Source: Cylindrospermum stagnale PCC 7417
GTDB lineage: Bacteria; Cyanobacteriota; Cyanobacteriia; Cyanobacteriales; Nostocaceae
Direction of reading: 5' to 3'
NCBI RefSeq assembly: GCF_000317535.1
Contig: NC_019757.1
Coordinates: 6,402,501-6,466,500, forward strand
DNA: 64,000 nt
A program made the position numbers and the translations under genes. A model generated the notes under the pieces. The model ran no database searches. It saw only the letters and a list, made by a program, of their open reading frames with translations, and was not told the origin of the DNA. Shown here one piece after another: positions 1 to 10,604 of the stretch (positions within the stretch are counted from its first letter, which is position 1; each line of letters begins with the position of its first letter).

Positions 1-710
1 AGATCACCAGGGTTCGGGTCTATAAACACTGATTATCGCCCTCTTCAGACTCGCTTTCGCTTTGGCTCCAGCATTCTCGCTTTAACCTACCAGTGCCTAT
101 AAGTCGCCGGCTCATTCTTCAACAGGCACGCGGTCAGACGTTAAATCGTCCTCCCACTGCTTGTAAGCTAACGGTTTCATGTTCTATTTCACTCCCCTTC
201 CGGGGTTCTTTTCACCTTTCCCTCGCGGTACTGGTTCACTATCGGTCACACAGTAGTATTTAGCCTTACGAGGTGGTCCTCGCGGATTCACATGGGATTC
301 CTCGTGCCCCATGCTACTCGGGATTCAGCTACTATCCTTTGACTTTCGACTACAGGACTTTCACCTCCTCTGGTGCAGTATTTAGCTGCTTCGTCTAGTC
401 TCTAGATTCGATCTCGCTGTCCCACAACCCCAATCGGTAAACCAATTGGTTTAGGCTCTTCCCCTTTCGCTCACCACTACTTAGGGAATCTCTATTTGAT
501 TTCTCTTCCTCCAGCTACTAAGATGTTTCAGTTCGCTGGGTTGGCTCTCTCCTGCCTATATATTCAGCAGGTAGTATTTAGGGTTGCCCCATTCGGAAAT
601 CTCCGGATCTTTGTTTGCTTCCAACTCCCCGGAGCATATCGTCGGTAACCACGTCCTTCATCGCCTCTGTGTGCCTAGGTATCCACCGTTAGCCCTTATT
701 AGCTTGACCA
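1..710 (-). rRNA. rrl: 23S ribosomal RNA, 5' part (runs off the left edge)
   Basis: The minus strand reads as the conserved start of bacterial 23S rRNA: a GGTCAAGCTAATAAGGGC-type 5' end followed by the GGTGGATACCTAGGCAC block near 670-690 and the conserved GAACTGAAAC segment near 530. Only about the first 710 bases are in the window. It lies downstream of 16S in the same transcription direction, so it is part of one rRNA operon whose 23S remainder and 5S lie beyond position 1. The 5' boundary is estimated from conserved sequence and could be off by a few bases. Confidence 0.96.
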
Positions 711-1012
711 CTCAAACATTTTGGTGTTTCACTTTAAAGCATCCACGAACATGACTTATGTCTGTGTCTGCCTGCAATTTTTTTCGCGTCACTATGCAGT
801 TTTCAAGGTTCTGGCTGGTTTCATTCCCAGCAGTCTGGCATATAAGCCTAGTTGCTGAGTTTATATATCCAGATATTTGAGATAGCTTTGAGCATTGATT
901 AACCGAACCATTAATACTTTGAAAGTTTCAACCAATCTCGACCGACCTTAGGATGACCAACTCAATATCTAATCGCTGATTGTTTTCGATATCTGAGTGG
1001 GTAGGTCTCCCT
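711..1012 (-). other. 16S-23S internal transcribed spacer without tRNA genes
   Basis: About 300 bases separate 16S from 23S. I see no tRNA-Ile or tRNA-Ala in it: no acceptor/T-loop pattern on the transcribed strand. The spacer starts with a GACCTACCCACTCAG segment that pairs loosely with a downstream TAAGGTC, resembling the D1/D1' basal helix of cyanobacterial spacers. It carries a GAACCTTGAAAACTGCAT block near 800-815, the antiterminator (boxA-like) segment. Nostocales often carry both tRNA-containing and tRNA-less rRNA operons; this is the short kind. Confidence 0.8.
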
Positions 1013-2502
<1,490 letters not shown>

Positions 2503-2680
2503 GTTGTGACTCGAGTTTGTTGGCTCCGAAAACTTTATGTTTCGGAATCCTCTATTTTTTCGATTCCGTTTTGGGTAAACCCAAACTTAAATCTCTTGAC
2601 GAGGTATGGTTGTCTTTAAACTTTCAAAGTATTTTTTTTTCTCGGTTCGGCGGTTGGGGCGCTTGCCCTTCACCTCAATT

Positions 2681-2710
2681 AATATAGCAATACCTTTTCT
2701 GTTCTGTCAA
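2681..2710 (-). promoter_or_regulatory. Probable rRNA operon promoter (sigma70 type)
   Basis: On the minus strand a perfect TTGACA (complement at 2705-2710) is followed after 18 bases by TATATT (complement at 2681-2686). This is about 180 bases upstream of the mature 16S 5' end, a usual distance for an rRNA promoter with a leader. Assignment is by consensus match only. A TTGACG-containing stretch further upstream near 2880 has no good -10 partner. Confidence 0.6.
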
Positions 2711-3285
2711 GGGGTAAACCATTTTTTTTTCTGGGCAGCCACATGAACCGAATGAGAATCGCCTCTAATCCTTGCTAGTTAAGCATAATGCGGGAGGCAA
2801 CAGCTAAAAATTTTTTAGGTCTAAGTCCAGATAATGTACGTCACTTTTGCACAAAAAGTCTTAAATGCTTTGGTTGTAACGTCAAGACTCTTGAGGTTAG
2901 TCAAGTGTACAAATGGTCAGGGTCTAGCGCTTCGCTCAAAACGAAACCAACTTCTGATGGGATTGATGATGCTGATATGGAATAGATAGCATCAATGTGT
3001 GGTCTGGCTTTCTGTCGGCTGTGGCATTTCTACAACGTCCCTATGTGTAGTTCGTACTGCCCCCCTTGCAGCCTATCCCCAGAACTCAGATAAAGTTAGG
3101 TTTTAGATTTGTGCCCACATAGCTAGCCCACATATAATATATGAACTGACGTCGAAAGTGGGATAGCGCGAATTGATGGCATCTAGCGGACGCCCAACTA
3201 ATAGTAGCACTGAGAACCATAGGTAACAATAAGGCGTAGTTAACTAATATACTGGTTTACCTGCAATCACTATCCTGAATGTACT
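2711..3285. other. Intergenic region upstream of the rRNA operon, no gene seen
   Basis: A 65-codon plus-strand open frame (2788-2985) lies here. It has no recognisable domain, no clear ribosome binding site, and sits where the upstream rRNA control region is expected, so I do not call it. I see no tRNA in the region. Confidence 0.5.
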
Positions 3286-3717
3286 TTACAAATAATCAAA
3301 AAATACCTCTGGCACTAATTTTAAATTACCAGATCTACAGCGGTTAATATCTATCCATAGCGCCTGGTGTTTATGAGTGTCTGACTCAGAAAACATCAAG
3401 TTTTCCAGTTGATAAAACTTGGGTTCGGCAAAGTCACATTGATAAAGCTGAATAATTTCGTGCCCCTGCCTACCGTCGAATGTAAACAGGTTTTCTATAC
3501 AACCCAAATAGCGAATATTCGTTAATTCTGCCTGAATTTCTTCTTGAAATTCTCGTTCTAAGGCTATACGGCTGGTTTCACCAAACTCTACACCACCACC
3601 TAAAGCGCGATAAAATGTTTCTTGCTTGACGGGGTCGTGTCCTTCAGAAACAAATATACGATCGCCATCCCGAATTAGCCCCAGAGCTATGACCCGAATT
3701 TCACCTGGATTGTTCAT
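3286..3717 (-). CDS. Nudix hydrolase
   Basis: A 143-residue Nudix-fold hydrolase, the family that cleaves nucleoside diphosphates linked to another group. The Nudix box is visible around residues 40-61: GGGVEFGE, then seven residues, then REFQEEI, which matches GX5EX7REUXEEXGU except that the final Gly position is degenerate. The substrate cannot be told from sequence. I chose the ATG at 3717. An in-frame TTG at 3726 would add three residues and overlap the stop codon of the upstream DUF3531 gene (TTGA overlap), so the two genes are probably cotranscribed and perhaps translationally coupled. Confidence 0.85.
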   Translation of the reverse strand: MNNPGEIRVIALGLIRDGDRIFVSEGHDPVKQETFYRALGGGVEFGETSRIALEREFQEEIQAELTNIRYLGCIENLFTFDGRQGHEIIQLYQCDFAEPKFYQLENLMFSESDTHKHQALWIDINRCRSGNLKLVPEVFFDYL

Positions 3718-3722
3718 TCTTG

Positions 3723-4175
3723 TCAATTATCGTACATAGAGTAAGAACGACTGTCGCTATCTTCCACAGGCCAGTCTTGATTTTCGCCGCCGATGTACAA
3801 TTCTTCAATGTTGACATATTCGGCACTTAGCTGTGTGAGGGCGTTGATGAGAATATCAAGGGCGATCGCATCAGCGGTTCCCAAATCAAACCAGCATCGC
3901 CCCCAGCCATCCTCATACTCAAACTCACCCATGTTGTGCATTAGCGCTAGCAGGCTTTTTTCATAACCTTCTGAGTCATAACCCATATAGCTGATATCAA
4001 GACCTGAGTCCTGCACCTGGAGATTTTCGGCATTAAATGCACCCAATTTACCCAGATAAAACCAGGAATTGAATACCTCTTCTACATATTGCTTTTCACG
4101 TTCGGAAGGAATTGTGCTGAATTTTAGCCAAATCCAGACATCAAAAGGATTAATCTCGCGGAACTGAATTTGCAT
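3723..4175 (-). CDS. DUF3531-family protein
   Basis: A 150-residue acidic soluble protein that I recognise as the DUF3531 family found in cyanobacteria and plant plastids; its biochemical function is unknown. Conserved-looking segments are the N-terminal REINPFDVWIWLKF and the central LGKLGAFNAENLQVQDSGLD, followed by a WGRCWFDLGTADA segment. No signal peptide or membrane segment. It is the first gene of a two-gene unit with the Nudix hydrolase, whose start overlaps or closely follows this stop. The long tryptophan-rich acidic body suggests a protein-protein role, but that is only inference. Confidence 0.75.
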   Translation of the reverse strand: MQIQFREINPFDVWIWLKFSTIPSEREKQYVEEVFNSWFYLGKLGAFNAENLQVQDSGLDISYMGYDSEGYEKSLLALMHNMGEFEYEDGWGRCWFDLGTADAIALDILINALTQLSAEYVNIEELYIGGENQDWPVEDSDSRSYSMYDN

Positions 4176-4271
4176 TTGCGTCCAATATCAAAATTTATGT
4201 GTACTGAAAATAAGCATATCAGGGCTGTTCATAGGTTAGTAGTCAGCACTTAAGCACTTATCACCAGCTAA

Positions 4272-5210
4272 TTACCCACCAGGATTATTTAAGCGGTTAG
4301 CCGCCTGACTGCGTTCACGTTCAATTTGTCTTACCAAATTGCCTGGAAGTTGGGCTTTTTTAGTCAATGCTTTGTCAAAATTAGCGATCGCTTCCTGGAA
4401 CAATTGCCGACTTTTTTCTTTCTTCCCTTGTTCTTGGAGGATTTGGGCTTTGAGGTAATGAATTTCGGGGTTATCGGCTGTCGTTTTTAAAGCCTGGTTT
4501 GCATACTCTAGGGCCTGAGAGTATTGTTTTAAATCCCGGTAGGCTAGGGCAATACCCCGATCCACTAGATACCGAGGAGCAGCATTTTGTTCTAAGCGTT
4601 CAATTGCCTGATCTGGGCTAGCAAAAGGCAGATTGACAGCTAGCATTAAATCCATATAGCCCTTGATTAAATTCAATTCTGGATCGTTGGCAGAAACCGC
4701 TTCTGCTTTGTCTAAGTATTCATACACTTGCCGCAACCGGCTTAAGGCTGGTGAAGCGCCGTTGACTGTGCCTTTACGGGTGATAATTACCGCTCCCTCT
4801 AAAAAATGACCAACAGCAGTGTACAAGTTACCACGCAATGGATCACTAACAATTAGCTTTTGTCCAGTTTCTAGGGTTTTCTTGCTGTAATTTTCTAGTT
4901 TAGCCCAGTCCTTGTTTCCATAGGCTAAGGATGCCTTCATGGCATAAGCGAGAGGTTCATTTGGCTCACTGGATATTGCTTGTTTCAGATAACGATCAGC
5001 AGCTAGATAGTCACCCTGTTGGAACATGGCGTTAAAAGCTGCCTCCGTTTGGGCACCAATTTCATGAGGCTTACTAGTCCGAAACGGATCGCCAGCAAGA
5101 GAGGGACTTACCCAGAGATTTAGAGCGATCGCCGCAGTAAAAGTCACCTTGGCAAGGTCAGTTAGTTTGGCAAAGACAATTGACTGAGGAACAAAAAACT
5201 GTTTAGTCAT
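4272..5210 (-). CDS. Secreted tetratricopeptide-repeat protein (Sll0314-like)
   Basis: 312 residues. The N-terminus has a basic and hydrophobic stretch (residues 12-38) ending in SPSLAGD, which looks like a Sec signal peptide, so the mature protein is probably periplasmic. TPR-like helices follow at about 50-110 (AFNAMFQQGDYLAADRYLKQAI) and 210-275 (LAYRDLKQYSQALEYANQAL). The family is common in cyanobacteria and resembles Synechocystis Sll0314 by my recollection; no biochemical role is established. It is a single gene facing away from the ABC ATPase gene, with an unpaired AT-rich upstream region. Confidence 0.7.
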   Translation of the reverse strand: MTKQFFVPQSIVFAKLTDLAKVTFTAAIALNLWVSPSLAGDPFRTSKPHEIGAQTEAAFNAMFQQGDYLAADRYLKQAISSEPNEPLAYAMKASLAYGNKDWAKLENYSKKTLETGQKLIVSDPLRGNLYTAVGHFLEGAVIITRKGTVNGASPALSRLRQVYEYLDKAEAVSANDPELNLIKGYMDLMLAVNLPFASPDQAIERLEQNAAPRYLVDRGIALAYRDLKQYSQALEYANQALKTTADNPEIHYLKAQILQEQGKKEKSRQLFQEAIANFDKALTKKAQLPGNLVRQIERERSQAANRLNNPGG

Positions 5211-5524
5211 AGAAATACTCAGAATAATTGCGGTTGAAATAGTTGTATCTGTTACTTAAAATGCAAAAAATAGTTAACTATAATGTGCATTTGTTGCTAT
5301 CAAGATTTTCTATACAGGTTGACTGTGGTAATTTTTCCAGGTTCCCACAGTTGTTGTAGCCATTGTTCTAGGGTAATTCTGCCACAATGGAGAGAAAGCG
5401 GTTGATTCTTGGTACCAGATAAAGGTTTTAGTGCAGGTAATGCGCGATGAAACTTTGGGGAATTTTCCAGTTGCTCTCGGTGTAGTTAAACAGTTATTCG
5501 CTGACTTTTTGGTAATCTTAACAA
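5211..5524. other. Divergent intergenic region with an unassigned open stretch on the minus strand
   Basis: Between the TPR gene and the ABC ATPase gene. On the minus strand 5485-5300 is open for about 60 codons without any ATG; it reads with plausible protein composition (…LHCGRITLEQWLQQLW…) and ends in TGA at 5300-5302. It could be the 3' remnant of a lost gene or chance, because a second frame over the same stretch is also open. I see no other feature. Confidence 0.25.
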
Positions 5525-6199
5525 ATGCTCTATCTCAGAAATCTGATTTATCATCCCACAGCCTGCCCAACTCCGATTCTCAAATCTCTCAACCTGGAAT
5601 TAGCACCCCAGCAACTGGGTCTGATTATCGGCCCTAGCGGTTCCGGTAAAAGTACCTTATTAGAAATTCTATCTGGTCTAGCTGACCCCACATCTGGAGC
5701 AGTCTGCTGGCGGGATCAAGAACTGATTGCTGAACAGCTACAACAGTTGGCTGGGTTGGTGTTTCAGTTTCCAGAGCGGCATTTTTGTGGCGGGACGATT
5801 TTAGAGGAATTGCGTTTAGGGCATCCTGAGTTAGGCTCTGAGCGGGTGAAACAGGCATTGAGTGAAGTGGGATTAGAGCATTTATCCCTTTCTGCTGCAC
5901 CTTATGCTTTGAGCGGTGGTCAGCAACGGCGTTTAGCTTTGGCGGTGCAATTAATCCGCCAACCGAATTTATTATTGATGGATGAACCCACAGCTGGGTT
6001 AGATTGGTCAATGCGTCGGCAACTGGTAAATTTATTGGCGAAACTGAAACAAGATTGGACTTTGTTGGTTGTAACACACGACGCTGGGGATTTGTTAGCG
6101 ATCGCAGATCGTTGCTGGACACTCAACCACGGTGAACTAAAACCAGTTGACCCGAAGACACTGGGAGCTAAAGTGAAACAACCTCTACCCGCGGCATAA
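5525..6199 (+). CDS. ABC transporter ATP-binding protein, ECF/CbiO-like
   Basis: A 224-residue single ABC ATPase. Walker A GPSGSGKST is near residue 38, the Q-loop reads VFQFPERHF, the signature is LSGGQQRR, Walker B is LLLMDEPTAGL and the H-loop is VVTHD. The FQFPE Q-loop is typical of energy-coupling-factor (vitamin and metal uptake) ATPases and of the related plastid ABCI proteins. No transmembrane partner is adjacent, so its transporter is encoded elsewhere. rsmG follows 61 bases downstream in the same direction. The transported substrate is unknown. Confidence 0.85.
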   Translation: MLYLRNLIYHPTACPTPILKSLNLELAPQQLGLIIGPSGSGKSTLLEILSGLADPTSGAVCWRDQELIAEQLQQLAGLVFQFPERHFCGGTILEELRLGHPELGSERVKQALSEVGLEHLSLSAAPYALSGGQQRRLALAVQLIRQPNLLLMDEPTAGLDWSMRRQLVNLLAKLKQDWTLLVVTHDAGDLLAIADRCWTLNHGELKPVDPKTLGAKVKQPLPAA

Positions 6200-6260
6200 A
6201 ATAGGGCAAAGAGGGCAGGGGAGCAGGCGATAATGACTAACGACCAATGATTAGTGACTA

Positions 6261-7010
6261 ATGACTAACTTAACCTCTCCCTTGCTGCCTGAGATGGCAG
6301 AAATTTGGCAACAAACTCTTAATTGGCAACCAACAGCCCTACAGCGATCGCAATTCCAGCAGCTTTATGAATTAGTTCTGGAAGGAAATCGCCAGTTAAA
6401 TCTCACTCGCATCACTGAACCCCAAGAGTTTTGGGAAAAACATCTCTGGGATTCTCTAAGGGGAATTGCGCCACAGCGGCAATTTATCCCAGTCCTTCCA
6501 GAGGGTGGGTCTGTGATTGATATTGGCACCGGTGCAGGTTTTCCGGGTATACCGATCGCGATCGCTTTTCCTAATTGCAAAGTTACCCTTTTGGATTCAA
6601 CGCGCAAAAAAATTACGTTTATTGAAACGATATTAACTACACTGGCCCTAACCAACATCAAAACTCTCATTGGTAGAGCCGAAGAAATTGGTCAACAAAG
6701 CCAGCACCGCAAAACCTACGATATCGCCCTGATTCGTGCTGTTGGTACACCCTCCGTCTGTGCCGAATATGCCCTACCATTGGTCAAACAAGGCGGTTTG
6801 GCTGTAATTTATCGTGGTAATTGGACAGAGGATGAAACAACAGCTTTGCAAAATGCTGCTAACCAGTTGGGTGGGGTAATTGAATCAATCGAACAATTTA
6901 CAACTCCCCTAACTAATAGTATTCGTCATTGCCTGTACTTGCGGAAAGTGGTAAACACACCTGTTCAATTTCCCCGTGCTATTGGTATACCAACTCAAAA
7001 TCCGCTTTAA
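6261..7010 (+). CDS. rsmG: 16S rRNA (guanine-527-N7)-methyltransferase RsmG
   Basis: 249 residues. RsmG (GidB) methylates G527 of 16S rRNA with S-adenosylmethionine. The SAM-binding motif VIDIGTGAGFPGIPIA lies at about residues 85-100, followed by VTLLDSTRKKITFI and the family segment IALIRAVGTPSVCAEYALPLV. The N-terminal helical part (RQLNLTRI and FWEKHLWDSL) is also typical. The C-terminal tail after LYLRKV is longer than in E. coli, as usual for cyanobacteria. The start ATG at 6261 lies in a stretch of short TGACTAA-type repeats without a clear ribosome binding site; M12 at 6294 is an alternative. Confidence 0.95.
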   Translation: MTNLTSPLLPEMAEIWQQTLNWQPTALQRSQFQQLYELVLEGNRQLNLTRITEPQEFWEKHLWDSLRGIAPQRQFIPVLPEGGSVIDIGTGAGFPGIPIAIAFPNCKVTLLDSTRKKITFIETILTTLALTNIKTLIGRAEEIGQQSQHRKTYDIALIRAVGTPSVCAEYALPLVKQGGLAVIYRGNWTEDETTALQNAANQLGGVIESIEQFTTPLTNSIRHCLYLRKVVNTPVQFPRAIGIPTQNPL

Positions 7011-7059
7011 AACGAGACCATTTCACCGTCCCCTTCTCCTCTGTATTCCTACTCAGAAC

Positions 7060-7803
7060 TTATGATTTTTTAGTGGCGTCGGCAAACCGCTGGTTAATTT
7101 CATCCCAGTTAACCACGTTCCACCAAGCATCTAAATAATCGGGGCGACGGTTCTGGTATTTAAGATAATAAGCGTGTTCCCATACGTCATTACCGAAAAT
7201 GGGGTACTGGCTTTCAATGAGGGGATTATCTTGGTTAGCTGTGGTTGTAATTTCTAAATTGCCACCAGGAGTGCGGACTAGCCAAACCCAACCACTACCA
7301 AAACGAGCTTCACCAGCTGAGTTAAACTTTTTTTTGAAATTTTCAAAACTGCCAAAAGTTTGATTGATTGCGGTGGCTATTTCTCCTGTTGGTTCGCCGC
7401 CGCCATTGGGTTTCATAATTTTCCAAAACATGGAGTGATTCACATGGCCACCGCCATTATTGCGGACTGTGGTGCGAATATCTGCGGGGACTTGGTCAAG
7501 GTTCTGCAACAGTTGTTCAACAGTTTTGCTTTTGAGTTCTGGGTGTTTATCTAAGGCTGCATTCAGGTTGTTTACATAAGCTGCATGGTGTTTATCATGA
7601 TGAAACTGCATTGTTCTGGCATCAATATGCGGTTCCAGCGCTTCGTAGGCGTATGGCAAAGGTGGTAATTCAATAGCCCCGGAGGTACTGGGAGTTGTGG
7701 CGTTCCCACTAGGAGATTTCTCGGCCAAAGCATAATTTTCTAGTGCAAAAGCAGCTACACCAGATCCGAATAAAAGCAAGAAGTGACGACGATTAAGATT
7801 CAT
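7060..7803 (-). CDS. sodA: Manganese superoxide dismutase, membrane-anchored/exported
   Basis: 247 residues from the ATG at 7803, which places a [18 protein letters not shown] hydrophobic segment at the N-terminus: a signal peptide or membrane anchor of the kind known from the thylakoid/plasma-membrane MnSOD of Anabaena. The catalytic domain starts at [17 protein letters not shown]. Metal ligands are visible: His in EPHID, His in the HVNHSMFW segment, Asp in NDVWEH and the His of [26 protein letters not shown] and QDNPL favour Mn over Fe. It converts superoxide to oxygen and hydrogen peroxide on the outer face of the membrane. The gene is convergent with rsmG. Confidence 0.93.
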   Translation of the reverse strand: MNLNRRHFLLLFGSGVAAFALENYALAEKSPSGNATTPSTSGAIELPPLPYAYEALEPHIDARTMQFHHDKHHAAYVNNLNAALDKHPELKSKTVEQLLQNLDQVPADIRTTVRNNGGGHVNHSMFWKIMKPNGGGEPTGEIATAINQTFGSFENFKKKFNSAGEARFGSGWVWLVRTPGGNLEITTTANQDNPLIESQYPIFGNDVWEHAYYLKYQNRRPDYLDAWWNVVNWDEINQRFADATKKS

Positions 7804-7922
7804 AGGTTTTTTTGCAGCCAATCTATTAGTATTTCTTTCGATTCTGAGTGCAAATGATACCAAAGAAATTAGACGTCACAAATCGGGCATTGGGAATAGA
7901 TGGATGGGGAAATTCCGTCTTA

Positions 7923-8103
7923 GATAATTAACCAAAATGCTGAATAATGTCATCAGCAGACGGGCGGGAAAACCCCGCCCTGACAATTAACCAAAATGCT
8001 GAATTATTGCTTTGGTAAATTCAGACTTTAGGTGATAGATAGCTGGGGAAACCCCACCCCGACAATTAACCAAAGTGCTGAATAATTGCTTCGGCAAATT
8101 CAG
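7923..8103 (-). repeat. Three tandem copies of the icd 3' end with intervening hairpins
   Basis: The last 38 coding bases of icd plus 5 bases after it (8061-8103) recur at 7982-8024 with only 4 mismatches in 43. A shorter third copy is at 7923-7948. The copies are separated by GC-rich hairpins (8045-8060, 7962-7980). The extra copies still show the end of the Icd reading frame and its stop codon but are not connected to any gene. This is direct repetition of a gene tail, not a conventional terminator. Confidence 0.85.
7962..7980 (-). terminator. GC-rich perfect hairpin downstream of icd
   Basis: GGGCGGG (7962-7968) and CCCGCCC (7974-7980) form a perfect 7-bp stem with a 5-base loop. The same REP-like core occurs downstream of typA (51945-51963). 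It may end icd transcription from the minus strand, but there is no clear U-run after it, so it may just be a repetitive palindrome. Confidence 0.5.
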
Positions 8104-9487
8104 AACATTTTAAAGGTTCGACTGGTGGTTCTAGCAACCTGGCTAAATCGTAGGTGACTTGACCGTTAGCGATCGCATCTCCTAAACCTTTTTTCACCAA
8201 ATCCGCTGCTTCCTGCCAACCCAGAAACTCCAGCATCATCACACCCGAAAGAATCACGGAACCGGGGTTAATTCGGTCTAATCCCGCGTGTTTTGGTGCT
8301 GTGCCGTGGGTTGCTTCAAAAATCGCACTGGAATCGCCAATATTAGCTCCTGGCCCCATTCCCAAGCCGCCAACAATCGCCGCTGCGGCATCTGACAAGT
8401 AATCGCCATTCAAGTTCATCGTCGCCAAAATCGAATATTCATCCGGTCTAGTTTGGATTTGTTGAAAAATACTGTCAGCAATCCGGTCATTGACCATAAT
8501 CTTCTCTTTCCACTGGCCGTTGCCGTGGGTTGCCCAAATTGAGTTAAGAACTTCTTCAACTTCCTTAACAATTTGTGCCTTTTTCTCTGGGGTCAGGGAG
8601 TTGAACCCAGGATCAATCTGCTGGGCGTTGTCTTCTAAGGAGATATTCGGGTTTTTCTCCTTGTTACTCAAAATCCAAGATTCCCTTTCGGTGACTGTTT
8701 CTTGGCGAAATTCGCTGGTGGCGACTTCATAACCCCAATCGCGGAAAGCGCCTTCGGTGTACTTCATAATGTTGCCCTTATGCACCAAAGTCACTTGCTG
8801 CTTGTTTTTGGGCAATAGCAGGGCGTGTTGGATCGCGCGTCTGACTAGGCGCTGAGAACCGGTTTTGCTGATGGGTTTGATGCCAATGCCAGAATCTAAG
8901 GGAATTTGCTTTTTACCATGTTCTGGGGTGGCGGGGATGAGTTCTTCGTTGAGGATTTTAATTAAGCGATCGCCAATTTCACTTCCTTGTTTCCACTCAA
9001 TGCCCAAATAAATATCTTCCGTATTTTCCCGATAAATAATTACATCTAGTTTTTCGGGGTTTTTGTGCGGAGATGGCGTACCTGCGTAGTAGCGACAAGG
9101 ACGCACGCAGGCATAAAGGTCAAAAATTTGCCGCAACGCCACGTTTAAGGAACGAATCCCGCCGCCGACGGGGGTGGTTAGTGGCCCTTTGATAGCAACG
9201 CCATATTCTTCAATTGCTGTGAGAGTATCCTGAGGCAAGTACTGGTATGTGCCGTATAAATCACAGGCTTCATCGCCAGCATAAACCTTAAACCAGTTAA
9301 TTTCTCGTGTGCCTTTGTATGCCTTTGCTACTGCCGCATCCAGAACTTTTTGGGCAGCAGGCCAGATATCTATACCCGTGCCGTCACCGCGAATAAAGGG
9401 GATAATTGGATTGTCCGGCACAATCGGCTCACCTTTTTTGAAGGTGATTTTTGATCCTGTTGTGGGGGGAATAATCTTATCGTACAT
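8066..9487 (-). CDS. icd: NADP-dependent isocitrate dehydrogenase
   Basis: 473 residues, the size of cyanobacterial Icd (longer than the 416 residues of E. coli). It oxidatively decarboxylates isocitrate to 2-oxoglutarate, the carbon skeleton and nitrogen-status signal in cyanobacteria. Visible motifs are the substrate loop [12 protein letters not shown] around 110-120, [14 protein letters not shown] around 150-165, the metal/isocitrate segment [19 protein letters not shown] around 358-376 and the nucleotide-binding [13 protein letters not shown]. The divergent gene gun4 starts 332 bases upstream. I looked for an NtcA site (GTA-N8-TAC) upstream and did not find a convincing one. Its 3' end is tandemly repeated downstream. 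Confidence 0.97.
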   Translation of the reverse strand: MYDKIIPPTTGSKITFKKGEPIVPDNPIIPFIRGDGTGIDIWPAAQKVLDAAVAKAYKGTREINWFKVYAGDEACDLYGTYQYLPQDTLTAIEEYGVAIKGPLTTPVGGGIRSLNVALRQIFDLYACVRPCRYYAGTPSPHKNPEKLDVIIYRENTEDIYLGIEWKQGSEIGDRLIKILNEELIPATPEHGKKQIPLDSGIGIKPISKTGSQRLVRRAIQHALLLPKNKQQVTLVHKGNIMKYTEGAFRDWGYEVATSEFRQETVTERESWILSNKEKNPNISLEDNAQQIDPGFNSLTPEKKAQIVKEVEEVLNSIWATHGNGQWKEKIMVNDRIADSIFQQIQTRPDEYSILATMNLNGDYLSDAAAAIVGGLGMGPGANIGDSSAIFEATHGTAPKHAGLDRINPGSVILSGVMMLEFLGWQEAADLVKKGLGDAIANGQVTYDLARLLEPPVEPLKCSEFAEAIIQHFG

Positions 9488-9819
9488 ACATTACACACTC
9501 CAGATAGATACGCCGCCACTCAAAGTGAGAAAATTTTTCTTTGGTTGGCTAGCCGATTTTGCTGTGTCTTATTTTCACCAAATCATGAAGCGCAGATTAT
9601 CCCCTACTTCCCCTTGTACAATATTTGGGGCTAAGGTGTGGAATATCAGTGAGAAAATCGCTATTTTGTGCGAACGCGAGTAGCGTGCCGGAGGCAATCT
9701 AAAATAGTAAACTACTTTTCGCTATCAGTGCTTCGCTGATGTGAACACCCGATAGCCGTTCGTCTTCGACGCGCCTTAGGCAATCTGCCTATTCACTGAC
9801 CGCTAACACGAGTAATGGC
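9488..9819. other. Divergent icd/gun4 intergenic region with short dispersed repeats
   Basis: No gene is supported. From 9665 to 9790 there is a patchwork of Nostoc-type short repeats: a GTGCCGGAGGCAATC unit, a hairpin ATCAGTGCTTCGCTGAT (9725-9741) and a CGTCTTCGACG hairpin near 9761. The remaining 9488-9660 presumably carries the icd promoter, but no box can be assigned with confidence. Confidence 0.5.
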
Positions 9820-10533
9820 ATGACAGACCCAATGATTGTATCAGGCACTGCTAATGACATCGACTCCCTGCGAAAGTCGTTAAACGCTGGGTCGGAAAAA
9901 GTCCAACAACAAATAATCCCGCAGTTAGCTGATTTGGGCAATGAGGGGGAATATGTGTTGAGGGAATTTTTACTGAAACGTCGTGATACCCCAGCAACTT
10001 GGATTGATGGCAAAGCCTACCAAGTCCTTTACAAATCTGATGCACCTACAGCCAAGGAATTTCTACAAACTTATTATCCTGAGGGAATTGTACCTCTAAA
10101 ATCAGAGTGCGGGATTAATTACAATTCTTTGCAACAGCTACTTGCCCTCCAAGACTTCCAAGCGGCTGATCTAGTTACCATTCAAAAAATGTGTGAAGTA
10201 GCAGGCCCCCAGGCAGTACAAAGAAAATGGTTGTATTTTACTGAGGCAGAAAATTTCCCTACTCAGGACTTGCAAACGATTAACAATCTGTGGTTAGTCC
10301 ACTCAGAAGGCAAGTTTGGCTTTTCAGTACAACGAGAAATTTGGTTGAGTTTGGCGAAAAATTGGGACAATTTCTGGCCGAAAATCGGCTGGAAGAGTGG
10401 TAATAACTGGACAAGATATCCCCACGAATTCACCTGGGATTTAAGCGCCCCCAGAGGTCATCTACCCCTCTCAAATCAACTGCGTGGGGTACGGGTGATG
10501 GCTGCTTTACTAGGTCATCCAGCTTGGAATTAG
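9820..10533 (+). CDS. gun4: GUN4 family protein, magnesium-chelatase regulator
   Basis: 237 residues, matching the length of Synechocystis Gun4. It binds protoporphyrin IX and Mg-protoporphyrin and stimulates Mg-chelatase at the branch to chlorophyll. The N-terminal about 80 residues are the cyanobacterial helical domain. The Gun4 core starts at SECGINYNSLQQLLALQDFQAAD and includes the porphyrin-site region from WLYFTEAENFP to FGFSVQREIWLS, then PRGHLPLSNQLRGVR near the C-terminus. It is soluble and single-domain, with no Mg-chelatase subunit genes nearby. The next gene, an ABC ATPase, begins 71 bases downstream. Confidence 0.9.
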   Translation: MTDPMIVSGTANDIDSLRKSLNAGSEKVQQQIIPQLADLGNEGEYVLREFLLKRRDTPATWIDGKAYQVLYKSDAPTAKEFLQTYYPEGIVPLKSECGINYNSLQQLLALQDFQAADLVTIQKMCEVAGPQAVQRKWLYFTEAENFPTQDLQTINNLWLVHSEGKFGFSVQREIWLSLAKNWDNFWPKIGWKSGNNWTRYPHEFTWDLSAPRGHLPLSNQLRGVRVMAALLGHPAWN

Positions 10534-10604
10534 CTATTAATTAGTAGTCATTAGTCCTTATTTATCAAGGACAAATGACAAATCAAAAAGGACAAAATTG
10601 AATA

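Noticed and set aside
2788-2985. 65-codon plus-strand frame upstream of the rRNA promoter
   Set aside because: No ribosome binding site or domain; lies in the probable rRNA control region.
5634-6122. 162-codon frame antisense to the ABC ATPase gene
   Set aside because: Shadow of a strongly conserved coding sequence on the opposite strand.
9488-9819. NtcA-binding site upstream of icd
   Set aside because: No GTA-N8-TAC spacing was found at a suitable position; GTAC-containing pieces near 9615 do not fit.
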